DNA of 64,000 nt from Clostridia bacterium (GCA_017512805.1 JAFWES010000025.1:1-64000), one strand, 5' to 3'. Numbered from the stretch's first letter, positions 26,643 through 36,125 are shown. Notes: generated by a model from the letters alone, not told the origin. A program made the numbers and translations.

Positions 26643-26671
26643 AATATACCACCGATGGCCTCCCCTGTCAA
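26643..26671 (-). promoter_or_regulatory. Promoter of the hydroxyacid dehydrogenase gene
   Basis: Minus strand: TTGACA (26666-26671), 17-base spacer, TATATT (26643-26648). Leader of about 145 bases before the ATG. Confidence 0.75.
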
Positions 26672-26802
26672 CAATGGATCATCCGAAAAAAACGTTTCAT
26701 GCCGCAAGCCCCTGCTGTTCTATAAGGGAGACGCCGCCCGCCTGTATCGGTATTATCTATCGGGGCCGCATCTTCGCGCTTTTCACCTGATTCGTCTTTT
26801 TC

Positions 26803-26831
26803 TTGACAGCGCCTCCCTTTCCCGTTACAAT
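26803..26831 (+). promoter_or_regulatory. Promoter of the CARDB-like surface protein gene
   Basis: TTGACA (26803-26808), 17-base spacer, TACAAT (26826-26831). The 115-base leader ends with a hairpin (stem GGAATCC/GGATTCC, 26925-26944) whose loop holds the AAGG that could serve as ribosome binding site. Confidence 0.75.
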
Positions 26832-26952
26832 AGGCTTGAGTTCCTGTGTTTATATTTTTTTCGGCCATCCGGTGGCCATGCGGGAATGAAAGGACCATCT
26901 CCTGGTTTTCAGGAAAGGGGGGCAGGAATCCATAAGGGGATTCCGAAAGTCT

Positions 26953-28851
26953 ATGAAGAAGAAGATTTGGCTCATCGCGCTGGCAGCGGCCCTGTTGTTG
27001 GCGCTGCTCTGCGGCTCTGCGGCTATGGCCGACGGGGAAGATCCGCTGACGGTCTCCATGGCGCTGGAAACCAACGAATTTGCCGCGCCGAAGGAGATTA
27101 CGGTCTCCATCTCCGTGACCAACGCGGGGGAAAGCGACCTGCCCGGTCCGGTGACCCTGTATTATCCCAATAATAAGCAGGTGGAAGAGTTCGGCTCCCC
27201 CACCCTAAGCGTTGGGACCACCAAGTCCTGGACCGGAAAGTGGACGGTCACCCAGGCGGAGCTGGATGCGGGGCGGATTACCTTCAAAGTCCGCTACTCC
27301 ATCTATAACGCCGAAGGCGAGCTGGTCTATAAGGCCAAGAACTTCTCCAAGAAGATTATCTATACCGGCGGAACCCCTGAGCTGAAAATCGAAAGGACCA
27401 TCCGGCCCACCACCGCCCAGCGGGATCAGGAAGTGACCGTTACCTACGATATCGAAAATCCTTCCGGCGTGGAGGTGACCCGGGTCACCATTAAGGAAAA
27501 CAGCTCCATTTCCTCCAAATCCGGGGTGATCGATTCCATCCCGGCCGGCGGCAAAGACAGCTATACCTTCACGGTCAAGATGGGCCGGAAGGATCTGACC
27601 TCCGCCGCCACCGTATCCTTCCGGGCCGGGGGAAAGAACTATTCCCAGAAGGTGGAATCCGCCAAAATCAAGTACGGAGAAGTCAAGCTCTCCGCATCCC
27701 TGAAAGCGGACAAAAAGGGCGGCGCGCCCGGTGAAACGGTGAAGCTGACCCTGACCCTGAAAAATTCCGGCACGGTGGACTTTACCAACGTGAATGTCAC
27801 CGACGCGGCCCTGGGCGAGGTGTTTACCGATCTGACCGTGGAAGCCGGAAAAACCGTGATTCTCGATAAGGATATCACCATTACCGAAACTCAGGACCTG
27901 CAGTTTACGGTCACCGCCGACGACGTCACCGGCGAACCCGTGGAAACGGCGACCGGCCGGGTGAACATCATCGCCACCGACCCGACCCAGCAGATCGTCC
28001 TGAGCCTGGAAGCCTCGGCGGATCGGGATGTGGTTTATACCATCCCGGGCAATGTGCACTTCACCATTACCGTTCGGAACGAGAGCGCGGTGGATGTTGC
28101 CAACATTACCGTCCGCGCGGTCAACACGGTCATCAACAGCTTTGACACCATCCCCGCCGGCGAAAGCCGTTCCTTCACCAGGGAAATGGCGGTCAGCATG
28201 CCGGGAATCTACCAGTTCACCGCCAGCTGCCAGGATCAGCTGTCCCAGACCCTGACCTTTTCCAGCAACCAGCTGCCCATCTCCCATCAACAGCCCACCC
28301 CTGAACCGACGGAAGCTCCCATTGTCACCCCGCCGGCCCCCCGGTATCAGGATATGCCGGAGACCTACGAGGATCTGAGTGACAGCCAGAAGCTTCCCGC
28401 CTGGACGGAACAGGTGGAAAGCGCGGCAGGGACCGCCAAGTGGATCCTGGCCGGCCTCGCCGGGCTGGGGCTGCTGCTGCTGATCATCGGCGGGATTCGC
28501 CGGGGGATCAGCAAGAGCCACAGCAACAAGGCCATGGATCATCTGGACGGCGCCAATTACCGGGACTATGGAACCCAGCCGAAGCGCAACCGCCGCAGCG
28601 AAGTATTCTCCGGCTCCGACAGCGATGCGAAAAAAGAGGAAGAGGGTCAGGCGGAAAACACAGCCCAGGACAGCGACCTGATGGCTGAAACGCTCCATAA
28701 ACTGTACAACAGCAAAGCCAGCGAGGAAACCGCTCCCAACGCCGACGGGACCGCCGCTGCGCCGGAGGCGGATCAGGCCGCCGGCCAGGCAGCCGAAACC
28801 GGCGAAGAATCAACCGGCGAAGGCGGCCGCCATCGCAGAACCAAAGCCTGA
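26953..28851 (+). CDS. Single-pass surface protein with CARDB/DUF11-like repeats
   Basis: 632 residues. Signal peptide (residues ~1-26, ending SAAMADG), then about four to five beta-sandwich repeats of ~100 residues with CARDB-like text such as VTVSISVTNAGESD-like openings, VTYDIENPSGVEV, LTLTLKNSGTVDFTNV and FTITVRNESAVDVANI. A proline-rich linker (~450-465) precedes one transmembrane helix (WILAGLAGLGLLLLIIGGI, ~494-512), a basic stop-transfer stretch and a ~115-residue acidic, Ala/Gln/Glu-rich, probably disordered tail inside the cell. No sortase motif. Function unknown; the layout suggests an envelope adhesion or scaffold protein. Monocistronic. Confidence 0.75.
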   Translation: MKKKIWLIALAAALLLALLCGSAAMADGEDPLTVSMALETNEFAAPKEITVSISVTNAGESDLPGPVTLYYPNNKQVEEFGSPTLSVGTTKSWTGKWTVTQAELDAGRITFKVRYSIYNAEGELVYKAKNFSKKIIYTGGTPELKIERTIRPTTAQRDQEVTVTYDIENPSGVEVTRVTIKENSSISSKSGVIDSIPAGGKDSYTFTVKMGRKDLTSAATVSFRAGGKNYSQKVESAKIKYGEVKLSASLKADKKGGAPGETVKLTLTLKNSGTVDFTNVNVTDAALGEVFTDLTVEAGKTVILDKDITITETQDLQFTVTADDVTGEPVETATGRVNIIATDPTQQIVLSLEASADRDVVYTIPGNVHFTITVRNESAVDVANITVRAVNTVINSFDTIPAGESRSFTREMAVSMPGIYQFTASCQDQLSQTLTFSSNQLPISHQQPTPEPTEAPIVTPPAPRYQDMPETYEDLSDSQKLPAWTEQVESAAGTAKWILAGLAGLGLLLLIIGGIRRGISKSHSNKAMDHLDGANYRDYGTQPKRNRRSEVFSGSDSDAKKEEEGQAENTAQDSDLMAETLHKLYNSKASEETAPNADGTAAAPEADQAAGQAAETGEESTGEGGRHRRTKA

Positions 28852-28864
28852 TTTCTGATACGAT

Positions 28865-28978
28865 CCCGGTCTTAAACCATCGTTTTAAGACCGGGGCCTC
28901 GAACCGAGGCCACAAATCCGCGCATACGCGGATTTGCCATCCGATTCCGTACAGCCTACAGCCTGTTAAAACGGAATC
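28865..28978 (+). other. Four consecutive hairpins downstream of the CARDB-like gene
   Basis: In the transcript after the stop codon: 12-bp CCCGGTCTTAAA/TTTAAGACCGGG (28865-28895), 7-bp GGCCTCG/CGAGGCC (28895-28911), 10-bp CAAATCCGCG/CGCGGATTTG (28913-28936), and 8-bp GATTCCGT/ACGGAATC (28943-28978). All arms are perfect. No T-runs follow them; the real terminator comes next at 28985. Could be a 3' structured element or small RNA. Confidence 0.6.
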
Positions 28979-28984
28979 AGTATG

Positions 28985-29023
28985 AAAAAGCCCGCTCCGG
29001 GTTCAGCCGGAGCGGGCTTTTTT
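28985..29023. terminator. Bidirectional rho-independent terminator
   Basis: AAAAAGCCCGCTCCGG / CCGGAGCGGGCTTTTTT, 16-bp arms around a GTTCAG-type loop. Serves the rightward CARDB-like gene and the leftward MutS-like gene. Confidence 0.92.
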
Positions 29024-29051
29024 GTGATGCCGCGGGATGGAAAACAGGTTT

Positions 29052-30758
29052 TCATCCCAGCCCTGTCAGCGCTTCATATGTCACCCCGTATTTTTCCGCG
29101 ATCGGGCGGGCAAAAGACTTTCCTTCCGGCGGCGCGACCCTGACCCGGAAGGAGGGGATTCCCTCCTCCGTCACCGACACCAGGGACAGAGCTTTTGCGG
29201 CCGTTTCCGGGCTGTTGACAGCGGTATCCAGTTCAAAGGCCAGCTTGTGCATATGCGTATTGTAAATGACCCTGGCGTTTTTCCGGAGCATGGCGCGCAG
29301 AGCATCCACGGCAATATAGTACCCCTCCTCAAACGAAGTGGTCGAAAAGCTTTCATTCAGCAGAATCAGGCTTCTCTCGGTGGCCTGCAGATAGAGTTCC
29401 CGGAACCGGCGGCATTCCTCTCCCAATCTGCCCAGATCCAGCGTTTTGTCCTCATCCGCCGGAAAGTGGGTCAGAACCCGGTCCGCCGGATCAAAAACGA
29501 AGGAGTCCGCCGGAACGGACAGGCCGCTCTGGGCCATCAGATACAGCTGCCCCACCGCCTGGGTGACCGTGGTCTTTCCCCCCCGGTTCGCCCCCGTCAG
29601 CACATAGATTCGTTTTTCCCCGCTAAACGTCAGATCATTGGGCACCGCGTCCCCGGGCGCGACGGAACCGATCAGCTTCAGGTTGTAAAAACCCCTGGCT
29701 TCCATGCCGGAGCTGCTCTCCCCCTCCGCCCTGACTTCCGGTTTGCAAAAGCGCCACCCCTTTTCCTTCAGCGCCTCCAGATACTCCGCCCATCGGACGT
29801 AAAACAGCAGTTCCGGAATCAGATTCGCGATATCCCGGACACTGATGTTCATATACTGCGCCAGGATCTCCTTCAACTTTCGCACCAGCCGGTTCACCAG
29901 CTGGGACGCGGCGGTATCCATCTGATGGGGCACCTCGGCGGACCCGTCGTCCCGGGGGACCGCCGCCAGGGACAGACCCAGCAGCGGATTGCGGATCGCC
30001 GTGCTTTTCAGGGCATAGCTCTCCATCTTCTGCAGGATGGAGGGCGGGGACGCGGGTTCATAGGTCAGCCTGCCGTTCCAGTCCGCTTCCGGCTGGACGC
30101 TGTCCCGGGCGGTCACCGCGGTCACAAAGTGTTTCAGCAGGCCGGAGTGGGTAAAGGGCTTCGCGTTGACCGACACCAGCCCCATGCTGATGGCTTCGAA
30201 GCGCTCATTTACATTGATGCCGACCGTCAGGCTGCGGACGTTGGAAGCGGACACCCGGAGGGCCTCCACGTCCTTTTTCAGGGCGGCGAAGCTGTTGCTT
30301 TCGTAGATCTGATCCACCGCGTCCCGCAGGCGGGTCAGCCCTTCCGACCGGATCTCCCGGTGGGTCAGACAGTCGCGGATGGCTTCCACCGTCAGGATAT
30401 AGTCGTGATACCCCTCCAGCCTGTGCATCAAATCCCAGAGCCCGTCGTCCCCGCTGTGGCTGCGGGACACGCCGTAATCATAGAAGGTCTTCACCTGGTC
30501 CAGCAGCGTCATCAGCCGGTTCCTCACCTCCGGCAGGGCCTGCAGGTCGGCGAATACATCCGTCCGGAAGCGGCTGACCGTGGGATCCGGGGTCAGGCTG
30601 GCCATCACCCGCTGCAGAAGAGGCACCTCCTGGGGCGTCTTCGCCACTTTCTCCACCACCGCGTCCATGCCCAGATCGTGCCAGGTTTCCTCCGGAATCA
30701 TCGCGTAGGTTACCCGATCCTGGTCTGGAAACAATATGCTTAACTCGGAATTTGCCAT
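29052..30758 (-). CDS. MutS-like ATPase (domain III/V only)
   Basis: 568 residues. A helical lever-like region (~1-330) is followed by a MutS-type ABC ATPase: Walker A TGANRGGKTT (~residue 400), Walker B LILLNESFSTTSFEEG (~470) and the switch/His region YNTHMHKLAF (~515). The N-terminal mismatch-recognition domain of MutS is missing and there is no Smr domain as in MutS2, so it is one of the short stand-alone MutS-related proteins. Role unknown; could be DNA-structure or ribosome-related. GGGAGG precedes the ATG; it has its own promoter. Confidence 0.8.
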   Translation of the reverse strand: MANSELSILFPDQDRVTYAMIPEETWHDLGMDAVVEKVAKTPQEVPLLQRVMASLTPDPTVSRFRTDVFADLQALPEVRNRLMTLLDQVKTFYDYGVSRSHSGDDGLWDLMHRLEGYHDYILTVEAIRDCLTHREIRSEGLTRLRDAVDQIYESNSFAALKKDVEALRVSASNVRSLTVGINVNERFEAISMGLVSVNAKPFTHSGLLKHFVTAVTARDSVQPEADWNGRLTYEPASPPSILQKMESYALKSTAIRNPLLGLSLAAVPRDDGSAEVPHQMDTAASQLVNRLVRKLKEILAQYMNISVRDIANLIPELLFYVRWAEYLEALKEKGWRFCKPEVRAEGESSSGMEARGFYNLKLIGSVAPGDAVPNDLTFSGEKRIYVLTGANRGGKTTVTQAVGQLYLMAQSGLSVPADSFVFDPADRVLTHFPADEDKTLDLGRLGEECRRFRELYLQATERSLILLNESFSTTSFEEGYYIAVDALRAMLRKNARVIYNTHMHKLAFELDTAVNSPETAAKALSLVSVTEEGIPSFRVRVAPPEGKSFARPIAEKYGVTYEALTGLG

Positions 30759-30799
30759 GGGCCGCCTCCCGCTTCAGACAGAATGCTTCAATACAGGGG

Positions 30800-30828
30800 A
30801 TTATAAAGGACTTTCATGGTTTTATCAA
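30800..30828 (-). promoter_or_regulatory. Promoter of the MutS-like gene
   Basis: Minus strand: TTGATA (30823-30828), 17-base spacer, TATAAT (30800-30805). Lies in the gap after lpdA; no terminator is obvious between lpdA and this promoter. Confidence 0.75.
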
Positions 30829-30923
30829 CCGAAAACCTTCGCTCCCGAATGGATTGCAGCCACTCCGCTCAAACGCCCGGCCGCCGGTGTTCCGTGTCCG
30901 GTCCCTGGCCCCCGGCGCGTTCC

Positions 30924-32300
30924 CTACCGGAGGGCCTCTGTAATCGCCTCGCTGAAGGTGGGATGAGGACGGATCGCCCTGGCCATCTCCTCCCGGGTTA
31001 ATCCGGCGGACAGGGCCAGGGTGAATTCACCGATCATGTCCGTGGCCCGCTGGCACATCATCTGCGCCCCCAGCAGCTTCCCGCTTTTCTTTTCCCATAC
31101 CGCCCGGATATAGCCCCGATCCCCGCCGGTCAGAAGGGTTTTGCCGTTTGCCCCCATCAGGGCCTTGCGGCTTTCCGGCTCCAGCCCGGCCGCCTTCGCT
31201 TCCTCCTCCGTCATCCCGACGCAGGCGATCTCCGGATCGGTATAAACGCAGGAGGGCACAAACCGCAGATCCGCGGCGGGAGGCAGCCCCTTCATGTATC
31301 GCACAGCGTTTTTTCCCTCTGCCGCGGCCGCGTGGGCCAGCATGATTCCTCCGATCACATCCCCGATGGCGTATACCCCGGGCAGGCTGGTTTCAAAGCG
31401 CCCGTTCACCCGGATCCGCCCCCGGTCCGTCTCCGGGACGGCGCCTTCCGCGAAGAGCCCCTCCGTGCAGGGTTTCCGCCCAACGCAGACCAGAACGGTA
31501 TCCGCCTCCGCGATGGCCCGTTCCGCCTGCTGTCCTTTTTCCAGGCTGTAGGCGCAGACGAGGCCGCCCGTCTTCGCCCGGTGGATTTCCTCCACCCGAG
31601 CGCCGGTGCAGACCTGAATCCCCTGCTTTTTCATCTGCATCTTCAGGCTCTGGGCCATTTCCCGGTCCAGGTTCGGCAGCAGCTGGGGCATCGCTTCCAG
31701 CACCGTCACCTCCGTGCCCAGCGCCCGGTACAGCGCCGCGAATTCCGCCCCGATGACACCGCCCCCGATGATCACCAGCCTGCCGATGGATTTCTCTGAT
31801 TCCAGCAGCGCGTCGCTGTTGACCACCCCCGGCAGATCCGTCCCCGGGATCGGAAGCTTCACCGGAACGGAGCCTGTGGCGATCAGGATATGCGCCGCCT
31901 TCAGGCGCTCTTCGCCATCCCGCTCGTCCCGGACCAAAACAGTTCCCGGTCCCGCCACCGTGCCGGTGCCCTGAATCAGATCCACCTTTTTCCGCTTCGC
32001 GGTGGATTCGATCCCTGTCCGCAGCTGCACCACCACCTGGCGTTTTCGCGCCTGCATCCGGGCCAAATCGAAGGAAACCTCCCCGGCCAAGACGCCGAAG
32101 GCTTCGGATTCCTTCATCGCGCGGTACCTTTCCGCCCCGTGCAGCAGTGATTTGGTGGGAATGCATCCCCGGTTCAGGCAGGTACCCCCTGGCGCGTCCT
32201 TTTCGATCAGGGCCGTTTTCATTCCCAGATCCGCGGCCTCAAAGGCTGCCTCATACCCGCCCGGCCCCGCGCCGATGACAATCAGATCATATTCCCGCAT
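30924..32300 (-). CDS. lpdA: Dihydrolipoyl dehydrogenase (L-protein)
   Basis: 458-residue FAD disulfide oxidoreductase that re-oxidises the lipoyl arm of GcvH. FAD loop VIGAGPGGYEAA (~residues 8-19), redox pair GGTCLNRGCIPTK (Cys41/Cys46), NAD loop IIGGGVIGAEFAALY (~173), FAD motif YAIGDV, and the C-terminal catalytic HPHPTFSEA. No lipoyl domain at the N-terminus. Last gene of the glycine cleavage operon, 36 bases after lplA. Confidence 0.95.
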   Translation of the reverse strand: MREYDLIVIGAGPGGYEAAFEAADLGMKTALIEKDAPGGTCLNRGCIPTKSLLHGAERYRAMKESEAFGVLAGEVSFDLARMQARKRQVVVQLRTGIESTAKRKKVDLIQGTGTVAGPGTVLVRDERDGEERLKAAHILIATGSVPVKLPIPGTDLPGVVNSDALLESEKSIGRLVIIGGGVIGAEFAALYRALGTEVTVLEAMPQLLPNLDREMAQSLKMQMKKQGIQVCTGARVEEIHRAKTGGLVCAYSLEKGQQAERAIAEADTVLVCVGRKPCTEGLFAEGAVPETDRGRIRVNGRFETSLPGVYAIGDVIGGIMLAHAAAAEGKNAVRYMKGLPPAADLRFVPSCVYTDPEIACVGMTEEEAKAAGLEPESRKALMGANGKTLLTGGDRGYIRAVWEKKSGKLLGAQMMCQRATDMIGEFTLALSAGLTREEMARAIRPHPTFSEAITEALR

Positions 32301-32336
32301 GCCTGTATTCCTCCCGGTTTTGGGGTTTTTCCTTTT

Positions 32337-33386
32337 TTACATCCTGTCCGATGAATCCGGTTTTTCCGCCTGTTCCCGGATCAGCGCCGTTATATCCGCC
32401 AGCATTCTTTGCCGCGTTTCCCTTTCCGTTTTTCCGGCAGCTGCCTTTTCCGGCAGCAGCAGTCCTGTCAGCCGATCCGTCACCGCCTGGCTTTTATACA
32501 CGCAGCCCTCCAGCGCTTTGGAAATGTCCCGGATCAGGGCTTCCTCCATGGCGTCGGACCGGCAGTCCGCCGCCTTCACCCTTCCCCGCTCCACCTCCAA
32601 CTCCAGGCAGATTCCGCCCCAGGGGAAGCGGGATTCCATCCGGAGGGAAGAAGGGATTCGGGGCGGAAAGAGCCAGGCTTCCGACGCCATTTTTTCCGTT
32701 TCCCGAAAGATGTCCGCCTCCGCCCCTTCCGGAACGGCTCCCCGCTCCGCCGGTAGGGCGTACACGTCCTCAAAAGCCCGGATCAGCCGCTCCGTCATTA
32801 TTCCCCGGTCCAGCGCCGGGTATTGCTCCTTCAGGTTCATGACCCGGGAGCGCACGGAGGCCACGCTCCGGGAGCGAAGCTTCGCCGGGGCCGCGGTCAG
32901 GTATCGGCCCATGCGCTCCAGATCCACGTCCATCATCAGCGTGCCGTGGTGGCAGCACCGATCCGCCGCGCGATACCAGGCGTGGCCTGAGAACTTCCGG
33001 CCCGCCGATTCCAGGTCATTCCGGCCGGTACGCTCCGCGGGAATCCCCAGAGAGCGCACCGCCCGCAGAATCACCTCGCTCTGCCTCGCCGGATCCTCGT
33101 CCTCCCGGCGCATCAGAAAGCTGAAGTTCAGGTTGCCCTCGTCATGATAAACCGCCCCGCCGCCGGAAAGGCGGCGGGCCAGAAATCCTCCCTCTTCCCG
33201 CAGCAAATCCACCCGGCATTCCGTCCGGGCATCCTGGTTCCGCCCGATGACCACGGTATGCCGGTTCTGCCACAGAAACAGGACGCATTCTCCCGGGCAG
33301 ATCCTGTCCATCAGCACCTTTTCCGTCGCCAGGTTCCCATAGGGCGCGCCGCAGGGGGTCTCAATCCATCGGATGGTCGAAATCAT
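32337..33386 (-). CDS. lplA: Lipoate-protein ligase A
   Basis: 349 residues. The RRLSGGGAVYHDEGNLNFSF motif (~residues 70-89) is the lipoyl-binding loop of LplA, with the catalytic-type NDLESAGRKFSGHA lysine region (~130-143) and a C-terminal accessory domain. Activates lipoate with ATP and attaches it to GcvH, so the operon carries its own means to lipoylate the H-protein. Overlaps the end of gcvPB by 26 bases; no separate binding site is seen, so translation is probably coupled. Confidence 0.93.
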   Translation of the reverse strand: MISTIRWIETPCGAPYGNLATEKVLMDRICPGECVLFLWQNRHTVVIGRNQDARTECRVDLLREEGGFLARRLSGGGAVYHDEGNLNFSFLMRREDEDPARQSEVILRAVRSLGIPAERTGRNDLESAGRKFSGHAWYRAADRCCHHGTLMMDVDLERMGRYLTAAPAKLRSRSVASVRSRVMNLKEQYPALDRGIMTERLIRAFEDVYALPAERGAVPEGAEADIFRETEKMASEAWLFPPRIPSSLRMESRFPWGGICLELEVERGRVKAADCRSDAMEEALIRDISKALEGCVYKSQAVTDRLTGLLLPEKAAAGKTERETRQRMLADITALIREQAEKPDSSDRM

Positions 33387-34803
33387 ATCTGATCACCGGT
33401 TTTCTGGCTGCCTTTACCTCGTCCGGCCGGCTCACCCGGGTGGTCAGGGGCGCCAGATGCGCCTCCTCCGGATGCTGTCTCGCCGCCTCCATGACGGCCC
33501 GGAAGGTGTCGGCCGCCTGATCGAGGGTTTCCCGGGGCTCGGTTTCCGTCGGTTCCACCATCAGCGCCTCGTGCACGATCAGCGGGAAATACATGGTGGG
33601 CGGATGGATCCCGTGATCGATCAGGGCCTTCGCCAGGTCCAGGGCCGATACGCCGGTCTCCTCCTTCAGGGCTTCCAGGGTCATGACAAACTCATGCATG
33701 CAGGTTTCGTCAAATGCCATGGGATACAGATCCTTGACCCGGTGCATCAGGTAGTTGGCGTTCAGCACCGCACCCGCCGCCGTTTCCGGAATGCCTTCCC
33801 GGCCCAGGATCATCATATAGGTCAGGGCTTTCACCGCCACCAGGAAATTGCTTCCGAAGGAGCGGACATCGCCGATGCGGGCCTCCGCTTCCTTCCGCCG
33901 GAGCATGCCGTCTTCCTCCGCGATGCGGATACCCGGCAGGAACCCCCGCAGGAAATCCTTGCAGCCCACAGGCCCGCTGCCCGGGCCTCCGCCCCCGTGG
34001 GGGGTGGCAAAGGTCTTGTGCAGGTTTACGTGGACTACATCAAACCCCATATCCCCGGGCCTCACGATGCCCATGATGGCGTTCAGGTTCGCTCCGTCAT
34101 AATAGTTCAGACCCCCCGCCTCATGCACGGCTTTCGTAATTTCCGCAATGTTCGGGTCAAACAACCCCACCGTGTTGGGGTTGGTCAGCATCAGGCCCGC
34201 CGTATCCGGCCCCACCGCCGCCTTCAGGGCCTGCAGGTCCACATATCCCTTCCCGTCGGAGGGAATATTCACCACCTCAAACCCGGCCATGGCCGCGCTG
34301 GCGGGATTGGTGCCGTGGGCGGAATCCGGAACCAGGATCTTGGTCCGTTCCCCGTCCCCCCGGGCCCGGTGATACGCTTTGATCAGCAAAAGACCTGTAA
34401 ATTCCCCGTGGGCCCCGGCCGCCGGCTGGAGCGTGACGGCATCCATGCCCGTAATCTCCGCCAGGTATGCTTCCGCCTTCCGCATCACTTCCAGACACCC
34501 TTGCGCCGCGGCATCCGGCTGCAGGGGATGGACGTCCCGGAAGCCCGGCTGGGCTGCCGCGTCCTCCAGCAGGGCGGGATTGTACTTCATCGTACAGGAG
34601 CCCAGGGGATAGAAACCCCCGTTCACGCCGCGGGTTTCCTTCGCCAGGGCGGTATAGTGCCGGTCCACCTGGATTTCGGAAAGCTCCGGCAGCCGCAGGG
34701 GCGTTTCCCGCCCCTTAAAATCCGGCGCCGTCTGCGGCACATCGATCTCCGGCAGATACGCCGTGCCCCGCCCTGCCGCGCTCTGTTCAAATATCAGCTT
34801 CAT
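33361..34803 (-). CDS. gcvPB: Glycine dehydrogenase (decarboxylating) subunit 2
   Basis: 480-residue PLP subunit of the split P-protein. The PLP lysine is in VHVNLHKTF (~residue 260), followed by the glycine-rich TPHGGGGPGSGPVG. Opens MKLIFEQSAAGRGTAYLP, the normal start of PB proteins. With GcvPA it decarboxylates glycine and passes aminomethyl to lipoyl-GcvH. The ATG at 34803 overlaps the gcvPA stop (ATGA); the longer frame is inside gcvPA. Confidence 0.95.
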   Translation of the reverse strand: MKLIFEQSAAGRGTAYLPEIDVPQTAPDFKGRETPLRLPELSEIQVDRHYTALAKETRGVNGGFYPLGSCTMKYNPALLEDAAAQPGFRDVHPLQPDAAAQGCLEVMRKAEAYLAEITGMDAVTLQPAAGAHGEFTGLLLIKAYHRARGDGERTKILVPDSAHGTNPASAAMAGFEVVNIPSDGKGYVDLQALKAAVGPDTAGLMLTNPNTVGLFDPNIAEITKAVHEAGGLNYYDGANLNAIMGIVRPGDMGFDVVHVNLHKTFATPHGGGGPGSGPVGCKDFLRGFLPGIRIAEEDGMLRRKEAEARIGDVRSFGSNFLVAVKALTYMMILGREGIPETAAGAVLNANYLMHRVKDLYPMAFDETCMHEFVMTLEALKEETGVSALDLAKALIDHGIHPPTMYFPLIVHEALMVEPTETEPRETLDQAADTFRAVMEAARQHPEEAHLAPLTTRVSRPDEVKAARKPVIRYDFDHPMD

Positions 34804-36125
34804 GCGTCCAGCACCTCCCTGACGGTTTCCGCAGCCCGGTCCATTTCCTCCCGGGTGTTCATCTCCGTTGCGCACCAGAGCATCCTTCCGCCGCCCAGGG
34901 GCAGCCCTCCCAGGATATCCCTGGCCTCCAGTGCTTTCAGGATCCTCTCTGCCGCCTGTTCGTCCGGCGCCGCGGTCACGAATTCATGGAAAAACGGCTG
35001 GGCATACACCGCCTTCAGGCCGGCTTCCTCCAGCCTGTCCTTCAGATAATGGGCCTTCGCGCGGCAGGAAAGCGCTGCCTTCCGCAGCCCTTCCGGCCCC
35101 ATCGCCGCCAGATAAACCCCGGCCGTCAGGGCGCAGAGCGCCTCATTGGAGCAGATGTTGGAGCCTGCCTTTTCCCGGCGGATATGCTGCTCCCGGGCCT
35201 GCATGGTCAACACAAAACAGCGTTCCCCTTTCCGGTCCTCGGTCTGCCCTACAATCCGCCCGGGCAGCTTCCGCGTCATCTTCTCATCCGCGGCCATAAA
35301 GCCGAGATACGGCCCGCCAAAGCTCAGGGGCAGCCCCAGGGGCTGGCCCTCCCCCACCGCGATATCCGCCCCGGTTTCCCCCGGAGTTTTCATGATCGCC
35401 AGGGCAATGGGGTTGCAGCTCATGATCAGCTTCGCCCCCGCCCCATGGGCCGCTTCCGCCGCGGCGTCCGCGTCCTCGAAGCATCCGTAATAGTTCGGAG
35501 TCTGGAGAAGGAGGCATGCGGTTTCCCCATCCGCCAGGCTTTTCAGGGCTTCCAGGTCCGTAACGCCCTCCCGCTCCGGCACGACGGTCACCTCCGCGTC
35601 CCGGCCAAAGGCGTAGGTCCGCACCACGGAAAGCACCTTCGGATCCACGGCCGCGGAAACCAGAATCTTCCGCCGTTTTTTCTCCAGACACATTCCGCAG
35701 GCCTCGGCCGCGGCCGTCGCGCCGTCGTATACGCTGGCGTTGGCCGCCGCCATCCCGGTCAGTTCGCAGATATCCGTCTGAAATTCAAAAATCGACTGCA
35801 GAACCCCCTGGCTGATTTCCGCCTGATAGGGGGTATACGCTGTCCGGAATTCCTCCTTGCCCACCACTTCCCCCACAATGGAGGGAATATAGTGCCGGTA
35901 GGCCCCGGCCCCCCGGAAGACGGTGCCGTACACCCGGTTTTTCCGGGCCAGCCCCTCCATCAGGCGGCGAACCTCCATTTCCGATTTTCCTTCCGGAATC
36001 CGCAGCGGCTCCTTCCGCTTCAGCTCCTCCGGAATTCCGGCATACAGATCCTCCATGCGCTCCATGCCGCAGGCCTTCAGCATGTTTTTCCGATCCGCCT
36101 CAGTGTTCGGTACATACGTTCCCAT
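34800..36125 (-). CDS. gcvPA: Glycine dehydrogenase (decarboxylating) subunit 1
   Basis: 441 residues from the ATG at 36125, which follows GGGAGGG; the longer frame has no site. Opens MGTYVPNTEADRKNML as expected for PA subunits, with YQAEISQGVLQSIFEFQT and FGGPYLGFMA family text. It is the partner of GcvPB in the two-subunit P-protein used by many Clostridia. Confidence 0.95.
   Translation of the reverse strand: MGTYVPNTEADRKNMLKACGMERMEDLYAGIPEELKRKEPLRIPEGKSEMEVRRLMEGLARKNRVYGTVFRGAGAYRHYIPSIVGEVVGKEEFRTAYTPYQAEISQGVLQSIFEFQTDICELTGMAAANASVYDGATAAAEACGMCLEKKRRKILVSAAVDPKVLSVVRTYAFGRDAEVTVVPEREGVTDLEALKSLADGETACLLLQTPNYYGCFEDADAAAEAAHGAGAKLIMSCNPIALAIMKTPGETGADIAVGEGQPLGLPLSFGGPYLGFMAADEKMTRKLPGRIVGQTEDRKGERCFVLTMQAREQHIRREKAGSNICSNEALCALTAGVYLAAMGPEGLRKAALSCRAKAHYLKDRLEEAGLKAVYAQPFFHEFVTAAPDEQAAERILKALEARDILGGLPLGGGRMLWCATEMNTREEMDRAAETVREVLDA

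Larger units (their letters stand above)
26492..26952. other. Divergent control region
   Basis: 461 bases between two divergent genes. It holds the leftward promoter and CACGTG palindrome of the hydroxyacid dehydrogenase and the rightward promoter of the CARDB-like protein. I see no coding frame of substance. Confidence 0.6.
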
